Part shown: positions 10,277-17,403 of the stretch, one piece after another
How positions within the stretch are numbered: position 1 is the stretch's first letter
Layout of the letters: each line of letters opens with the position of its first letter
Assembly: GCA_023445955.1 (NCBI GenBank)
Contig: JAEXJH010000489.1
Coordinates: forward strand, 1-19,262
Source of the DNA: Pseudomonadota bacterium
GTDB lineage: Bacteria; Pseudomonadota; Alphaproteobacteria; Caulobacterales; Caulobacteraceae
DNA length: 19,262 nt
Reading direction: 5' to 3'
The notes under the pieces: model-generated
The model's database searches: none
What the model was told of the DNA's origin: nothing
Seen by the model: only the letters and a program-made list of their open reading frames with translations
Translations under genes and position numbers: made by a program

Positions 10277-11236
10277 ATGCTTAGAATCCTTCGTCATGGC
10301 GCGCCGGGCTTCGAAGTCGGCGGCCTGTCGCCCGACTGGCGCGTCCCGAACGACGCCGTCTGGATCGAGCTGGTCGACCCCACCCGCGCCGAGGAAGTCG
10401 CCGTCGAGCAGTCGATCGGCCTCCTGCTGCCCACCCGCGAGGAGATGGCCGAGATCGAGGCGTCGTCGCGCCTGTACCAGGAAGACGGCGGCACGTTCAT
10501 GACCGCCACGGTGCTGGTCAACGCCGACGGCGACCTGCCGACCGCCGCGCCCGTCACCTTCGTGCTGGCCGGCCCCCGCCTGATCACCATCCGCTATGTC
10601 GAGCCCAAGGCCTTCTCGGTGTTCGCCGCCCAGGCCGAGCGCCAGCCCAGCCTGTGCCCCAACGGCCTGCAGACCTTCCTCGGGTTGCTGGACGCCATCG
10701 TCGACCGCACCGCCGACATCCTCGAGCGCACCGCCGCCGAGGTCGAGGTGCAGTCGCGCGCCATCTTCAGCCGCCCGCGCGGGGCGGCGTTCGAGAGCAT
10801 CCTCAACCGCCTGGGCCGGGCGCAGAACGTCAATTCCAAGGCCCGCGACAGCCTGGTCAGCCTGGCCCGCCTGCTCAGCTTCGCGGCCCTGGCCGACCAG
10901 TTCGACGGCTCCAAGGAACTGCGCGATCACCTGAAATCGCTGCAGCGCGACGTCCAGTCGATCACCGACCACTCCAGCTACGTGGCCAGCAACATCACCT
11001 TCCTGCTGGATGCGGCCCTGGGCCTGATCAACATCGAGCAGAACTCGATCTTCAAGGTGTTCTCGGTCTTCTCGGTGATCTTCCTGCCGCCGACTCTGGT
11101 GGCGGGGATCTACGGCATGAACTTCGTCCACATGCCCGAGCTGCAGTGGCTGGAAGGCTACCCCATGGCCATCGGCCTGATGATCCTGGCCGCCCTGCTG
11201 CCGCTGATGTGGTTTAGGCGGAAGGGCTGGTTGTAA
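10277..11236 (+). CDS. CorA-family divalent metal ion transporter
   Basis: 319 residues, standard for CorA. A cytoplasmic alpha/beta N-terminal domain (about 1-140) is followed by a long helix bundle (about 140-250), TM1 (about 255-277), the signature YGMNF loop with GMN at 280-282 as selectivity filter, the HMPEL segment, TM2 (about 295-313) and a basic C-terminus (RRKGWL). The family forms pentameric channels for Mg2+ and sometimes Co2+, Ni2+ or Zn2+. HMPEL after the filter fits the magnesium-type CorA branch, but the substrate is not proven. AGGGG precedes the ATG. It stands alone, 62 bases after the CHAP gene. No Mg2+ riboswitch-like leader is possible in so short a gap. Confidence 0.94.
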   Translation: MLRILRHGAPGFEVGGLSPDWRVPNDAVWIELVDPTRAEEVAVEQSIGLLLPTREEMAEIEASSRLYQEDGGTFMTATVLVNADGDLPTAAPVTFVLAGPRLITIRYVEPKAFSVFAAQAERQPSLCPNGLQTFLGLLDAIVDRTADILERTAAEVEVQSRAIFSRPRGAAFESILNRLGRAQNVNSKARDSLVSLARLLSFAALADQFDGSKELRDHLKSLQRDVQSITDHSSYVASNITFLLDAALGLINIEQNSIFKVFSVFSVIFLPPTLVAGIYGMNFVHMPELQWLEGYPMAIGLMILAALLPLMWFRRKGWL

Positions 11237-11355
11237 GAAACCGCGGTTCCCCGCGACAATCGACCACGCTCTAAACGATGGCTTAAAGCTGATCTGGCAC
11301 CTTGGGCGCCGTTTCCCAGTTCACCGCGTATCCGCCGGAGCCCTCCGCGACCGCC

Positions 11356-12585
11356 ATGTCCGCCGCCGCGTCTTCACGACCGAGCCTGATCCGCAACCTG
11401 CACGCCTCCGTGGTGCGCGAGGTGCTGGAGGCTCATGCGCGCTACATGAAGGGTCTGCCCAAGGGCCGGCGGGCGGTGCTGCAGTACGTCAACCTCAACA
11501 ATTACGACCTGGACGGCGTCGACCTGTCGGAGGCCGACCTGACCGGGGCGCTGCTGGGCGGGGCCTCGCTGCGTCGGACCAAGCTGACCCGCGCGGTGCT
11601 GTACGGCGCCGACCTGCGCGATAGCGACCTGCGCGACGCCGACCTCTCGCGCTGCGATATGCGCGGGGCCTGCCTGCGCGGCGCCAATCTGGGCGGGGCC
11701 AATCTCTCCAACTGCGATCTGCGCGAGGGCGTCACCGCCGTGCAGGACGAGGAGAAGGGCCTGCGGATCCTGGAGCACTCCAAGCGGCCGGGCGAGCTGG
11801 ACTACGCCATGCTGCAGGGCGCCAACCTGAACGGGGCGCAGATGTCGGGCGCCTTCGCGCGCCAGGCCGACTTCACCGACGCCGACCTTTCCAACGTCAC
11901 CCTGCAGGGCGCCAAGCTGACCAATGCGGTCATGGACGGCGCGGACCTGTCGGGCGCCAACCTGCACAACGCCGAGATGGCCAAGGTCTCGCTGCGCCGG
12001 GCCATCATGGTGGGCGTCGACATCAGCGGCGCGGACCTGACCGACGCCGACCTGACCGAGGTGCTGCGCGCGCCGCCGCCGATCATCTATGTCGACGACC
12101 TGCCCCTCAACGAGGTGCTGGAAGCCCACGAGCTGTTCTGCAAGTCCGACGGCCGCGACGGCCGGGTCGGCAACCTGGCCGATGTCGACTTCCGTCCCCT
12201 GCGCCGCCTGAAGGACCGCCGCCTCAGCGGGCTCTCGGCCCCCAAGGCGGTGTTCTTCGGCATGGACCTGGACGGCGCCCAGCTGCAGGGCGCCAACCTG
12301 GCCGGCGCGGACCTGCGCGGGGCCAAGCTGCGCGGGGCCGACCTGCGTGGCGCGCGCCTGGCCGGCGCCCAATTGACCCGGGCGGATCTCACCGGCGCCA
12401 AGCTTGGCCCGCTGAAGATCGCCGAGGACCGGGTGATCCGCACCGACCTGACCCGCGCTGTCCTGCGCGGCGCTAATCTGAAGGGCGTCAGCGCGCCCCG
12501 GGCCCGCTTCATCGAAGCCGACCTGAGCCGCGCCAACCTGACGGGCGCCGACCTGACCGACGCCGAGATGCCCGCCGGCCTCTAG
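11356..12585 (+). CDS. Pentapeptide-repeat protein with two cap-plus-solenoid modules
   Basis: 409 residues from the ATG at 11356. A TTG at 11302 would add 18 residues that do not look like the family. Most of the protein consists of A(D/N)LxG-type pentapeptide units, which fold as a right-handed quadrilateral beta-helix. Two long runs (about 45-235 and 295-405) are each preceded by the same helical cap: EVLEAHARYMKGLPKGRRA (22-40) and EVLEAHELFCKSDGRDGR (253-270). Two breaks interrupt the solenoid, at about 124-150 (DEEKGLRILEHSKRPGELDY) and 350-362. There is no signal peptide, so it is probably cytoplasmic. Some relatives mimic DNA and protect gyrase, but most have no known role, and nothing here indicates a target. 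Confidence 0.88.
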   Translation: MSAAASSRPSLIRNLHASVVREVLEAHARYMKGLPKGRRAVLQYVNLNNYDLDGVDLSEADLTGALLGGASLRRTKLTRAVLYGADLRDSDLRDADLSRCDMRGACLRGANLGGANLSNCDLREGVTAVQDEEKGLRILEHSKRPGELDYAMLQGANLNGAQMSGAFARQADFTDADLSNVTLQGAKLTNAVMDGADLSGANLHNAEMAKVSLRRAIMVGVDISGADLTDADLTEVLRAPPPIIYVDDLPLNEVLEAHELFCKSDGRDGRVGNLADVDFRPLRRLKDRRLSGLSAPKAVFFGMDLDGAQLQGANLAGADLRGAKLRGADLRGARLAGAQLTRADLTGAKLGPLKIAEDRVIRTDLTRAVLRGANLKGVSAPRARFIEADLSRANLTGADLTDAEMPAGL

Positions 12586-12648
12586 CCTCGCGTCACGCCG
12601 CCCCCTGAAAATCCCGGCCGCGGCAATCTGACACGCTCCCGACAACGG

Positions 12649-12717
12649 ATGTCGTCATGCTGCCGATGGGGGACCGCGGCCGTCGCGGCGTCTATGGGGC
12701 GAGGAGGCCAGACATGA
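12649..12717 (+). other. 22-codon open frame overlapping the MipA start (ATGA)
   Basis: A short ATG frame encodes a 22-residue peptide containing WGTAAVAAS. It ends at a TGA that overlaps the MipA-like start codon as ATGA. It could be a coupling leader, the remains of the missing signal peptide in a shifted frame, or chance. No ribosome site is evident. Confidence 0.2.
12702..12707 (+). promoter_or_regulatory. Ribosome-binding site that fixes the MipA-like start
   Basis: AGGAGG six bases before the ATG at 12714 is a near-ideal Shine-Dalgarno sequence. The alternative ATG at 12657 has nothing comparable. Confidence 0.6.
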
Positions 12718-13460
12718 TCCTTTACCCCGCGTCGGGCGGCGCGCCCGAGGCCGCAGCGCCGGCATTCACCGTCCCGTCATTGATGCAGGACCGGGCGGTG
12801 CTGGGCGTGGCGCTGCTCAGCGCGCCCCGATACCAGGGATCGGACCGCTACCGCCTGGTCGCCGTGCCGGTGATCGAGCTGCGGTACGGCCGCTTCTTCG
12901 CCAACCCGCGCAAGGGGATCGGCTACCAGCTGGTCAAGACCCGCCGACTGACCCTGTCGGCGGCGACCACCTATGTGCGCGGCTACCGCCAGGCGGACAC
13001 GCCGGCCGGGATCGGGCGTCTGGGCAGCGGCCTCGGTGCGCGGGTCGCGGTCGACTACAAGCGGCACGGCGTCCGCCTGAGCCTGGGCGCAACCAAGGTC
13101 CTGTCCGGCGGCGTCGACGGAACCCTGGTCGACAGCAGCATCGCGGTCCCCGTGCCGCTCTCCAAGCGCCTTGTCCTGATGCCCGCGGTCTCGGCCACAT
13201 GGGCCGATCGCAGCTACAACGATCGCTATTTCGGCGTCACCGGAGCGCAGTCGGCGGCCTCGGGCCTGCCGGTCTACCATCCGGGCGGCGGGGTCAAGGA
13301 CGTGACGGCCAGCCTGGCGGCGATCTACCACGTCAACGACCGGATCAACCTGGTCGCGACCGGCGCGCTCAGCAACATCGTCGGAGGCGCCAGGAACAGC
13401 CCGATCGTCAGGGAGCGGACACAAACCTCGGGCGTCGTCTCGATGACCTATCGGTTCTAG
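12714..13460 (+). CDS. MipA/OmpV-like outer-membrane protein without a visible signal peptide
   Basis: 248 residues from the ATG at 12714. The opening RAVLGVALLSAPRYQGSDRY (27-46) followed by PVIELRYGRFF (52-62) is the characteristic start of the MipA/OmpV barrel. Alternating beta-strand pattern continues to a terminal Phe (MTYRF), the usual last residue of outer-membrane barrels recognised by BAM. Family members act as MltA-interacting scaffolds or as outer-membrane porin-like proteins. The oddity is the N-terminus: MILYPASGGAPEAAAPAF contains no signal peptide, and extending to the ATG at 12657 adds only Arg/Gly-rich sequence. An N-terminal loss, a frameshift, or a start in another frame are all possible. 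The assignment to the family is reasonably sure. The exact start and functionality are not. Confidence 0.75.
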   Translation: MILYPASGGAPEAAAPAFTVPSLMQDRAVLGVALLSAPRYQGSDRYRLVAVPVIELRYGRFFANPRKGIGYQLVKTRRLTLSAATTYVRGYRQADTPAGIGRLGSGLGARVAVDYKRHGVRLSLGATKVLSGGVDGTLVDSSIAVPVPLSKRLVLMPAVSATWADRSYNDRYFGVTGAQSAASGLPVYHPGGGVKDVTASLAAIYHVNDRINLVATGALSNIVGGARNSPIVRERTQTSGVVSMTYRF

Positions 13461-13490
13461 CCCCGCTTTTGGCGAGAGGCCTTGCGGTGA

Positions 13491-13512
13491 GCATTAACCT
13501 TGGTGTTGATGC
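13491..13512. promoter_or_regulatory. Imperfect palindrome upstream of the S33 hydrolase
   Basis: GCATTAAC (13491-13498) and GTTGATGC (13505-13512) pair with one mismatch around a six-base spacer. The palindrome lies 22-44 bases upstream of the hydrolase start, in a 74-base gap. Operator-like in form, but no regulator is nearby. Confidence 0.25.
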
Positions 13513-13534
13513 ACGAAAACCGTGGGAGTTCTCG

Positions 13535-14962
13535 ATGTCGCGTTTGTCCTGGATCGCCGCCGCCGGCGCACTTGCCTTGGCGGCCCTGGCTGGATCCGCA
13601 CACGCGGCCGCGCCGAAGCTCGAGAAGACCGCCTGCGCCGGCGACTACAAGGCCAGCGGCCTGAAGGTCGACTGCTTCAACCTCGTCGTCGACGAGACCC
13701 GCGACAGCGCCAAGAGCCGTCGCATCAAGGTCGCCTTCGCGGTGGTCCACGCTTCGGAGCCCAAGGCCGGCCTGCCGCCGGTGATCTATCTGCACGGCGG
13801 CCCGGGCGGCTCGGCCCTGAAGGGCCTGCCGCGCATGCTGACCAGCAAGGCCTCGCGCGAGTTCGTCGCGCTGGACCAGGACTGGGTGTTCATCGACCAG
13901 CGCGGCGGCGGCTTCTCCAGCCCCAATCTCGACTGCCCCGGCACGCACCTGACCGACGCCGGCCCGCCGACCGACCAGGACGCCCAAGGCATCATCGCCT
14001 GCCTGAAGGCCTTCCAGGCCAAGGGCGTCGACATCTCGCGCTACAACGCCGTCGAGGTGGCCAAGGACGTCCAGGACATCCGCAAGCTCCTGGGCTTCAA
14101 GCAGATCGACCTGTTCGGCGGCTCGTACGGCACCCGCATCGAGGCGGCCATCCAGACCCATGAGCCGCAAGGCGTGCGCGCGGTGGTCCAGGACTCGCCC
14201 TGGCCGCCCGAGGCCGACTGGACCGTCGGCGGCCCGGCCATGGTCTCGACCTCGATCGACATCGTCATGGCCAAGTGCGCGGTCGTGGCCGAGTGCGCCA
14301 AGCGCTATCCCGACCTGAAGGCCAAGCTGGCCGTCGTGGCCGAGCGCTTCCTGGCCGGTCCGCAGACCGTGGGCGGCAAGACCTATACCGCCGACGACCT
14401 GGGCGGCTGGCTGATGGACGCCAGCTACTTCACCGCCGGCGTGCTGCCGCGCGACATCTGGAAGGTGATCGAGGGCGACATGTCGCCGGTCGCTGACTTC
14501 GTCGAGGCCCGCGACTACTACAGCGAGGGCCAGTTCATGACCCACCTGTGCAAGGAGGAGATCCCGTTCGAGAGCCGCGCCGCCGTGGCGGACGGCACGC
14601 AGAACGATCCGGTCGCCCGCCTGATGGTGGTGTCGATGCAGCGCATCCACGACGTCTGCAAGGGCGTCGATGTCGGCCCGATCTCGAAGGTCGAGCAGGC
14701 GCCGGTCAAGACCGCCATCCCGACCCTGTTCCTGGCCGCCGAGATCGACCCCGGCTGCCCGCCGCCCCTGACCCTGGCCGCCGCCAAGGGCTACCAGGGC
14801 TCGCAGGTGGTGATCGTGACCAACGCCACCCACGGGGTCAGCCGCGGCAGCCCCTGTACGCGCAAGATGATCCGCAGCTTCTTCCAGGACCCGACCAAGC
14901 CGGTCGACCGCAGCTGCCTGCCGGCGGCGGACACGCCGATGGTGTTTACGTACGCGGGGTGA
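13535..14962 (+). CDS. Secreted alpha/beta hydrolase, peptidase S33 / TAP-like
   Basis: 475 residues from the ATG at 13535, which has GGGAG upstream. The signal peptide is residues 1-24 (cleavage after AHA), so the enzyme is exported. The oxyanion segment HGGPGG is at 87-92 and DQRGGGFSS at 121-129, both typical of prolyl iminopeptidase-like S33 enzymes. The nucleophile is Ser197 in GGSYGTR, the acid Asp405 in EIDPGCPP, and the base His433 in ATHGVS. A lid domain lies between (about 225-385). The C-terminal part fits the TAP-like C-terminal domain. Multiple cysteines (34, 47, 134, 156, 248, 254, 339, 375, 408, 441, 461) suggest disulphides in the periplasm. Likely activity is aminopeptidase or exported esterase. 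Substrate is unknown. Confidence 0.9.
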   Translation: MSRLSWIAAAGALALAALAGSAHAAAPKLEKTACAGDYKASGLKVDCFNLVVDETRDSAKSRRIKVAFAVVHASEPKAGLPPVIYLHGGPGGSALKGLPRMLTSKASREFVALDQDWVFIDQRGGGFSSPNLDCPGTHLTDAGPPTDQDAQGIIACLKAFQAKGVDISRYNAVEVAKDVQDIRKLLGFKQIDLFGGSYGTRIEAAIQTHEPQGVRAVVQDSPWPPEADWTVGGPAMVSTSIDIVMAKCAVVAECAKRYPDLKAKLAVVAERFLAGPQTVGGKTYTADDLGGWLMDASYFTAGVLPRDIWKVIEGDMSPVADFVEARDYYSEGQFMTHLCKEEIPFESRAAVADGTQNDPVARLMVVSMQRIHDVCKGVDVGPISKVEQAPVKTAIPTLFLAAEIDPGCPPPLTLAAAKGYQGSQVVIVTNATHGVSRGSPCTRKMIRSFFQDPTKPVDRSCLPAADTPMVFTYAG

Positions 14963-14972
14963 AGGGAAGAAA

Positions 14973-15160
14973 CCCTCTCTCTTAGAGAGAGGGAGGGGCC
15001 TACGCGAAGCGTGGGAGGGTGAGAGGTTACACCCTCTCAGAACGAAGCTCTGACGAACTGAAGCGATTGATGGGATGAGGGATTTGCCGGCCAGCGGTGA
15101 AACCTCTCACCCTCCCACCGCCCTTGGCGGCGGGCCCCTCCCTCTCTCTATGAGAGAGGG
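14973..15160. repeat. Composite palindromic intergenic repeat (two inverted units)
   Basis: Two related units of about 56-60 bases lie head to head around a 72-base centre (15029-15100). Perfect matches between them are GAGAGAGGGAGGGGCC (14985-15000) with 15133-15148, and GTGGGAGGGTGAGAGGTT (15011-15028) with 15101-15118. Each unit has its own outer hairpin with nine-base stems and three-base loops (14973-14993 and 15140-15160). Each also has a small inner hairpin that differs between the units (ACGC-GAA-GCGT and CCGCC-CTT-GGCGG). The element fills the gap between convergent genes and could serve as a bidirectional terminator. Dispersed palindromic intergenic repeats of this style are known in Caulobacter and other alphaproteobacteria. 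Copy number here is unknown. Confidence 0.88.
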
Positions 15161-15168
15161 AAATCAGG

Positions 15169-16029
15169 TCACATCTTCTTCTTTAGCGGCAGCAGATCCG
15201 GATACACCGCGTCCCGCTTCTGCGCCTTGGCGGTGAACGCCTCGGCCATGTGCGCGCCGGAGAACATCCCCGTCTGCCAGGTGGCGATGTAGTCCAGGGC
15301 GTCGGCGATCGAGTGGTCGCGGGCGTAGTTGATCATCACTTTGCTGCCGGCCACGGCCAGCGGCGACTTGCTGGCGATCTCGCGCGCGGTCGCCAGGGCG
15401 TGGTCGACCAGCGCCTCGTGGGTGTCGAACACCTCGTTGACCAGGCCGATCTCCTTGGCGCGCTGGGCGGGCAAGCGGCGGCCGGTATAGGCCAGCTCCC
15501 GCACCCAGCCCTCGGGGATCAGCTTGCACAGGCGCGGGAAGGTGCCGACATCGGCGGTCATGCCGATGTTGATCTCCTGGATCTGGAAGAAGGCGTCGGC
15601 GCTGGCGTAGCGGATGTCGCAGGCGCTGACGAAGTCGACCGCCCCGCCGATGCAGCCGCCCTGGATGGCGATGATCACCGGCATCCGCGCCTTGTCCAGG
15701 CAGCTGAAGCTGTCCTGCAGCACGTGCACGAAGCGGCGGAAGCTCTCGCCGGCCACGTGGCGGTCGCCGTCGCGCGACGCGGTGACGCCCTCATCGTCCG
15801 TGAACACCGAAAGATCCATGCCGGCGCTGAAGTGCTTTCCGGTCGAGGAGATGACGATGCAACGTGCGCGGGCGTTGTCATCAATATCTTTTACAATTGC
15901 GGGAAGCTCGTTCCAGAAGGGCCGTGTCATGGTGTTCATGGCTTCGGGGCGCTTCAACTGGATGTGCGCGACGCCGGCCTCGATCTCGACCTTGAAGCAG
16001 CTATATTCGTCCTGATCGTGGCCGCTCAT
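15169..16029 (-). CDS. Crotonase superfamily protein, probable delta(3,5)-delta(2,4)-dienoyl-CoA isomerase
   Basis: 286 residues from the ATG at 16029. The reading frame stays open to 16332, but that extension is antisense to the neighbouring gene and has no crotonase features. Oxyanion-hole segments are GKHFSAGMDLS (64-74) and GGCIGGAVDFVSACDIRY (124-141). The catalytic set matches dienoyl-CoA isomerase (mammalian ECH1: Asp176, Glu196, Asp204) in identity and spacing: Asp132 (AVDF), Glu152 (QEINIG) and Asp160 (TADVGT). This enzyme shifts conjugated double bases-spaced double bonds when odd-position unsaturated fatty acids are degraded. The usual hydratase pair of glutamates is absent. A perfect palindrome lies 19 bases upstream of the start. 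There are no other beta-oxidation genes alongside, apart from the partial thioesterase 3 kb away. Confidence 0.88.
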   Translation of the reverse strand: MSGHDQDEYSCFKVEIEAGVAHIQLKRPEAMNTMTRPFWNELPAIVKDIDDNARARCIVISSTGKHFSAGMDLSVFTDDEGVTASRDGDRHVAGESFRRFVHVLQDSFSCLDKARMPVIIAIQGGCIGGAVDFVSACDIRYASADAFFQIQEINIGMTADVGTFPRLCKLIPEGWVRELAYTGRRLPAQRAKEIGLVNEVFDTHEALVDHALATAREIASKSPLAVAGSKVMINYARDHSIADALDYIATWQTGMFSGAHMAEAFTAKAQKRDAVYPDLLPLKKKM

Positions 16030-16047
16030 GCCTAAGTCTCCCTTATC

Positions 16048-16065
16048 GTTGATAACACTATCAAC
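16048..16065. promoter_or_regulatory. Perfect 7-4-7 palindrome in a divergent promoter region
   Basis: GTTGATA, four bases (ACAC), then TATCAAC. It lies 19 bases upstream of the isomerase start and 49 upstream of the glycine-zipper gene. Its size and symmetry match operators of TetR-type repressors, which often control fatty-acid catabolism. The regulator is not in this window. Confidence 0.5.
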
Positions 16066-16114
16066 CGGGCGGGAGACGACGACAACACTGACCTGACGGA
16101 AGAGGATCTCCGCC

Positions 16115-16903
16115 ATGACGACCCGCAAAATGTTCACCGCCCTGGCCATCGCCGCCATGGCTTCCAGCCTGGTCGCCGCGCCGGCGCCGGTGCTGGCCCA
16201 GTCGCGCGGCCTGGGCGGCCTGTTCGCCTGCGAAGGCTCCGGCGGCAAGCAGGAAGGCGGCGCCCTGATCGGCGCGGCCGCCGGCGCCCTTTTGGGCAAC
16301 AAGGTCGGCGGCAAGAACAAGACCCTCGGCACGCTCGTGGGCGCGGCCGCCGGCGCGGCGGCGGGCGGCTATATCGGCTGCCGCATGCAGACCACCGACG
16401 CCAACCTGGCCGAGCAGGCCACCAAGAAGGCGCTGGAGACCGGCGTCGCCCAGACGTGGTCGAACTCGCGCACCGGCAATTCGGGCCGCATCGCCGTGGT
16501 CTCGTCCAGCTATGGCCCGCCGATCGACGGCCGCAGCATCCGCTACGGCGCGGGCGTCCAGAGCCTGCCCAGCTTCGAGGCCGCCGGCGGCGCCTATGTC
16601 GCCAACGCGAACGCCAACCTGCGCGCCGGTCCTTCGACCAAGAGCGCGGTGGTCGGCAAGATGACGGCCGGCGAGAGCTTCGACGCCCTGGGCGTGGTTC
16701 AGCCGGGCGGCTGGGTGCTGGTCGGCCGCAACGGCTATGCCACCGGCTACGCGGCCTCGTCGCTGGTGCGTCCCTACGGCCAGCAGGTGGCGAGCTGCCG
16801 CGTGATCGACGCCTCGGTGTCGGGCGGCGGCCAGGGCGTCTCCAGCCAGCGCTATAGCGCCTGCAAGGACGCCCGCGGCGAGTGGCAGGTGACGCAGGCC
16901 TAA
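16115..16903 (+). CDS. Secreted glycine-zipper and SH3-domain envelope protein
   Basis: 262 residues. The signal peptide covers 1-28 (cleavage after LAQ or VLA). A glycine zipper spans about 48-90 (GGALIGAAAGALLGNKVGG, then GTLVGAAAGAAAGGYIG), of the type seen in 17-kDa surface-antigen and SlyB-like proteins that insert in the envelope. A bacterial SH3 domain is at about 160-220 (NANLRAGPSTKSAVVGKM, later GRNGYATGYAASSLV). A C-terminal segment with Cys228 and Cys250 (SCRVIDASV, SACKDARGEWQ) resembles the tail of Rickettsia 17-kDa-type antigens. No lipobox is seen. A wall-binding or envelope-stability role is inferred. GAGGA precedes the ATG. The gene is divergent from the isomerase, and its stop overlaps the convergent DUF488 stop. 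Confidence 0.87.
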   Translation: MTTRKMFTALAIAAMASSLVAAPAPVLAQSRGLGGLFACEGSGGKQEGGALIGAAAGALLGNKVGGKNKTLGTLVGAAAGAAAGGYIGCRMQTTDANLAEQATKKALETGVAQTWSNSRTGNSGRIAVVSSSYGPPIDGRSIRYGAGVQSLPSFEAAGGAYVANANANLRAGPSTKSAVVGKMTAGESFDALGVVQPGGWVLVGRNGYATGYAASSLVRPYGQQVASCRVIDASVSGGGQGVSSQRYSACKDARGEWQVTQA

Positions 16904-17334
16904 AGGTCCACGACCTCGCACTTCAGGGTCGCGCGGATCCGGTCCGCGACGATCCGGCGGTGACAACAGTTCGGGTCGTCCTCGTAGCAAAGGAGGGCGA
17001 CCCTTTTTGTTTGCGCCAGCGCCGTCGCCTGGGCCAGGGCCAGCACGGCGTCCGGCTCTTCCAGATGGGCGTTGAAGATCGCGTGCATCTCGTCGATGCG
17101 GCCCGCGCGAGCGGCCTCGCGGCCGGGCTTGGGCGTGCCCAGGGGGCGCAGGTGCAGGTAGTCGATGCCCTGGTCCTTCAGGCTGTTTCCCAGCAAGGTC
17201 TTGGAGAACCCGGCCTTGCGCGAGCTGGCCACGGCGCGGACGTCTAGCACCAGCTCGACATCGGCCGCCTTCAGACGATCGATCATCCCGCCCTGCGTGT
17301 CGGTCTCGTAGCCGATGGTCGCGAGCTTATTCAT
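16900..17334 (-). CDS. DUF488 family protein
   Basis: 144 residues from the ATG at 17334. The family opening is IGYETDTQGGMIDRLKAADV followed by LVLDVRAVASSRKAGFSK (29-46). The family signature LCYEDDPNCCHRRIVADRI is at 115-133, with conserved Cys116, Glu118, Cys124, His125 and Arg126. The biochemical role is not established. The conserved Cys/His/Arg set suggests catalysis or metal/nucleic-acid binding. It is a single gene: divergent from the hydrolase at 17404 (69-base gap), and convergent with the glycine-zipper gene, whose TAA overlaps this TAG by four bases. Confidence 0.88.
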   Translation of the reverse strand: MNKLATIGYETDTQGGMIDRLKAADVELVLDVRAVASSRKAGFSKTLLGNSLKDQGIDYLHLRPLGTPKPGREAARAGRIDEMHAIFNAHLEEPDAVLALAQATALAQTKRVALLCYEDDPNCCHRRIVADRIRATLKCEVVDL

Positions 17335-17403
17335 CGGGGCCTCATGGACGGCGGGGGTTCGGAGGCCTAACTTAAGACCGATCACCCGCAGGGAGCCAAG
17401 CTG

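Noticed and set aside
11239..11248. AACCGCGGTT palindrome after the CorA gene
   Set aside because: It is ten bases with no loop and no T-tract, so it could not form a useful terminator hairpin. A chance palindrome is the simpler reading.
11500..12560. Tandem DNA repeats or a CRISPR-like array in the pentapeptide gene
   Set aside because: The periodicity is about 15 bases with degenerate units that follow the protein repeats. There are no spacers.
11374..12645. Long minus-strand open frame opposite the pentapeptide gene
   Set aside because: The repetitive Gly-Ala-Val pattern is the antisense reading of the pentapeptide codons. The plus frame is the real gene.
13457..14833. Long minus-strand open frame opposite the S33 hydrolase
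   Set aside because: Antisense shadow. The plus frame has a signal peptide, a catalytic triad and a ribosome site.
16030..16332. N-terminal extension of the isomerase frame
   Set aside because: It would overlap the glycine-zipper gene antisense and adds low-complexity Pro/Ala/Arg sequence. Crotonase homology begins just after the ATG at 16029.
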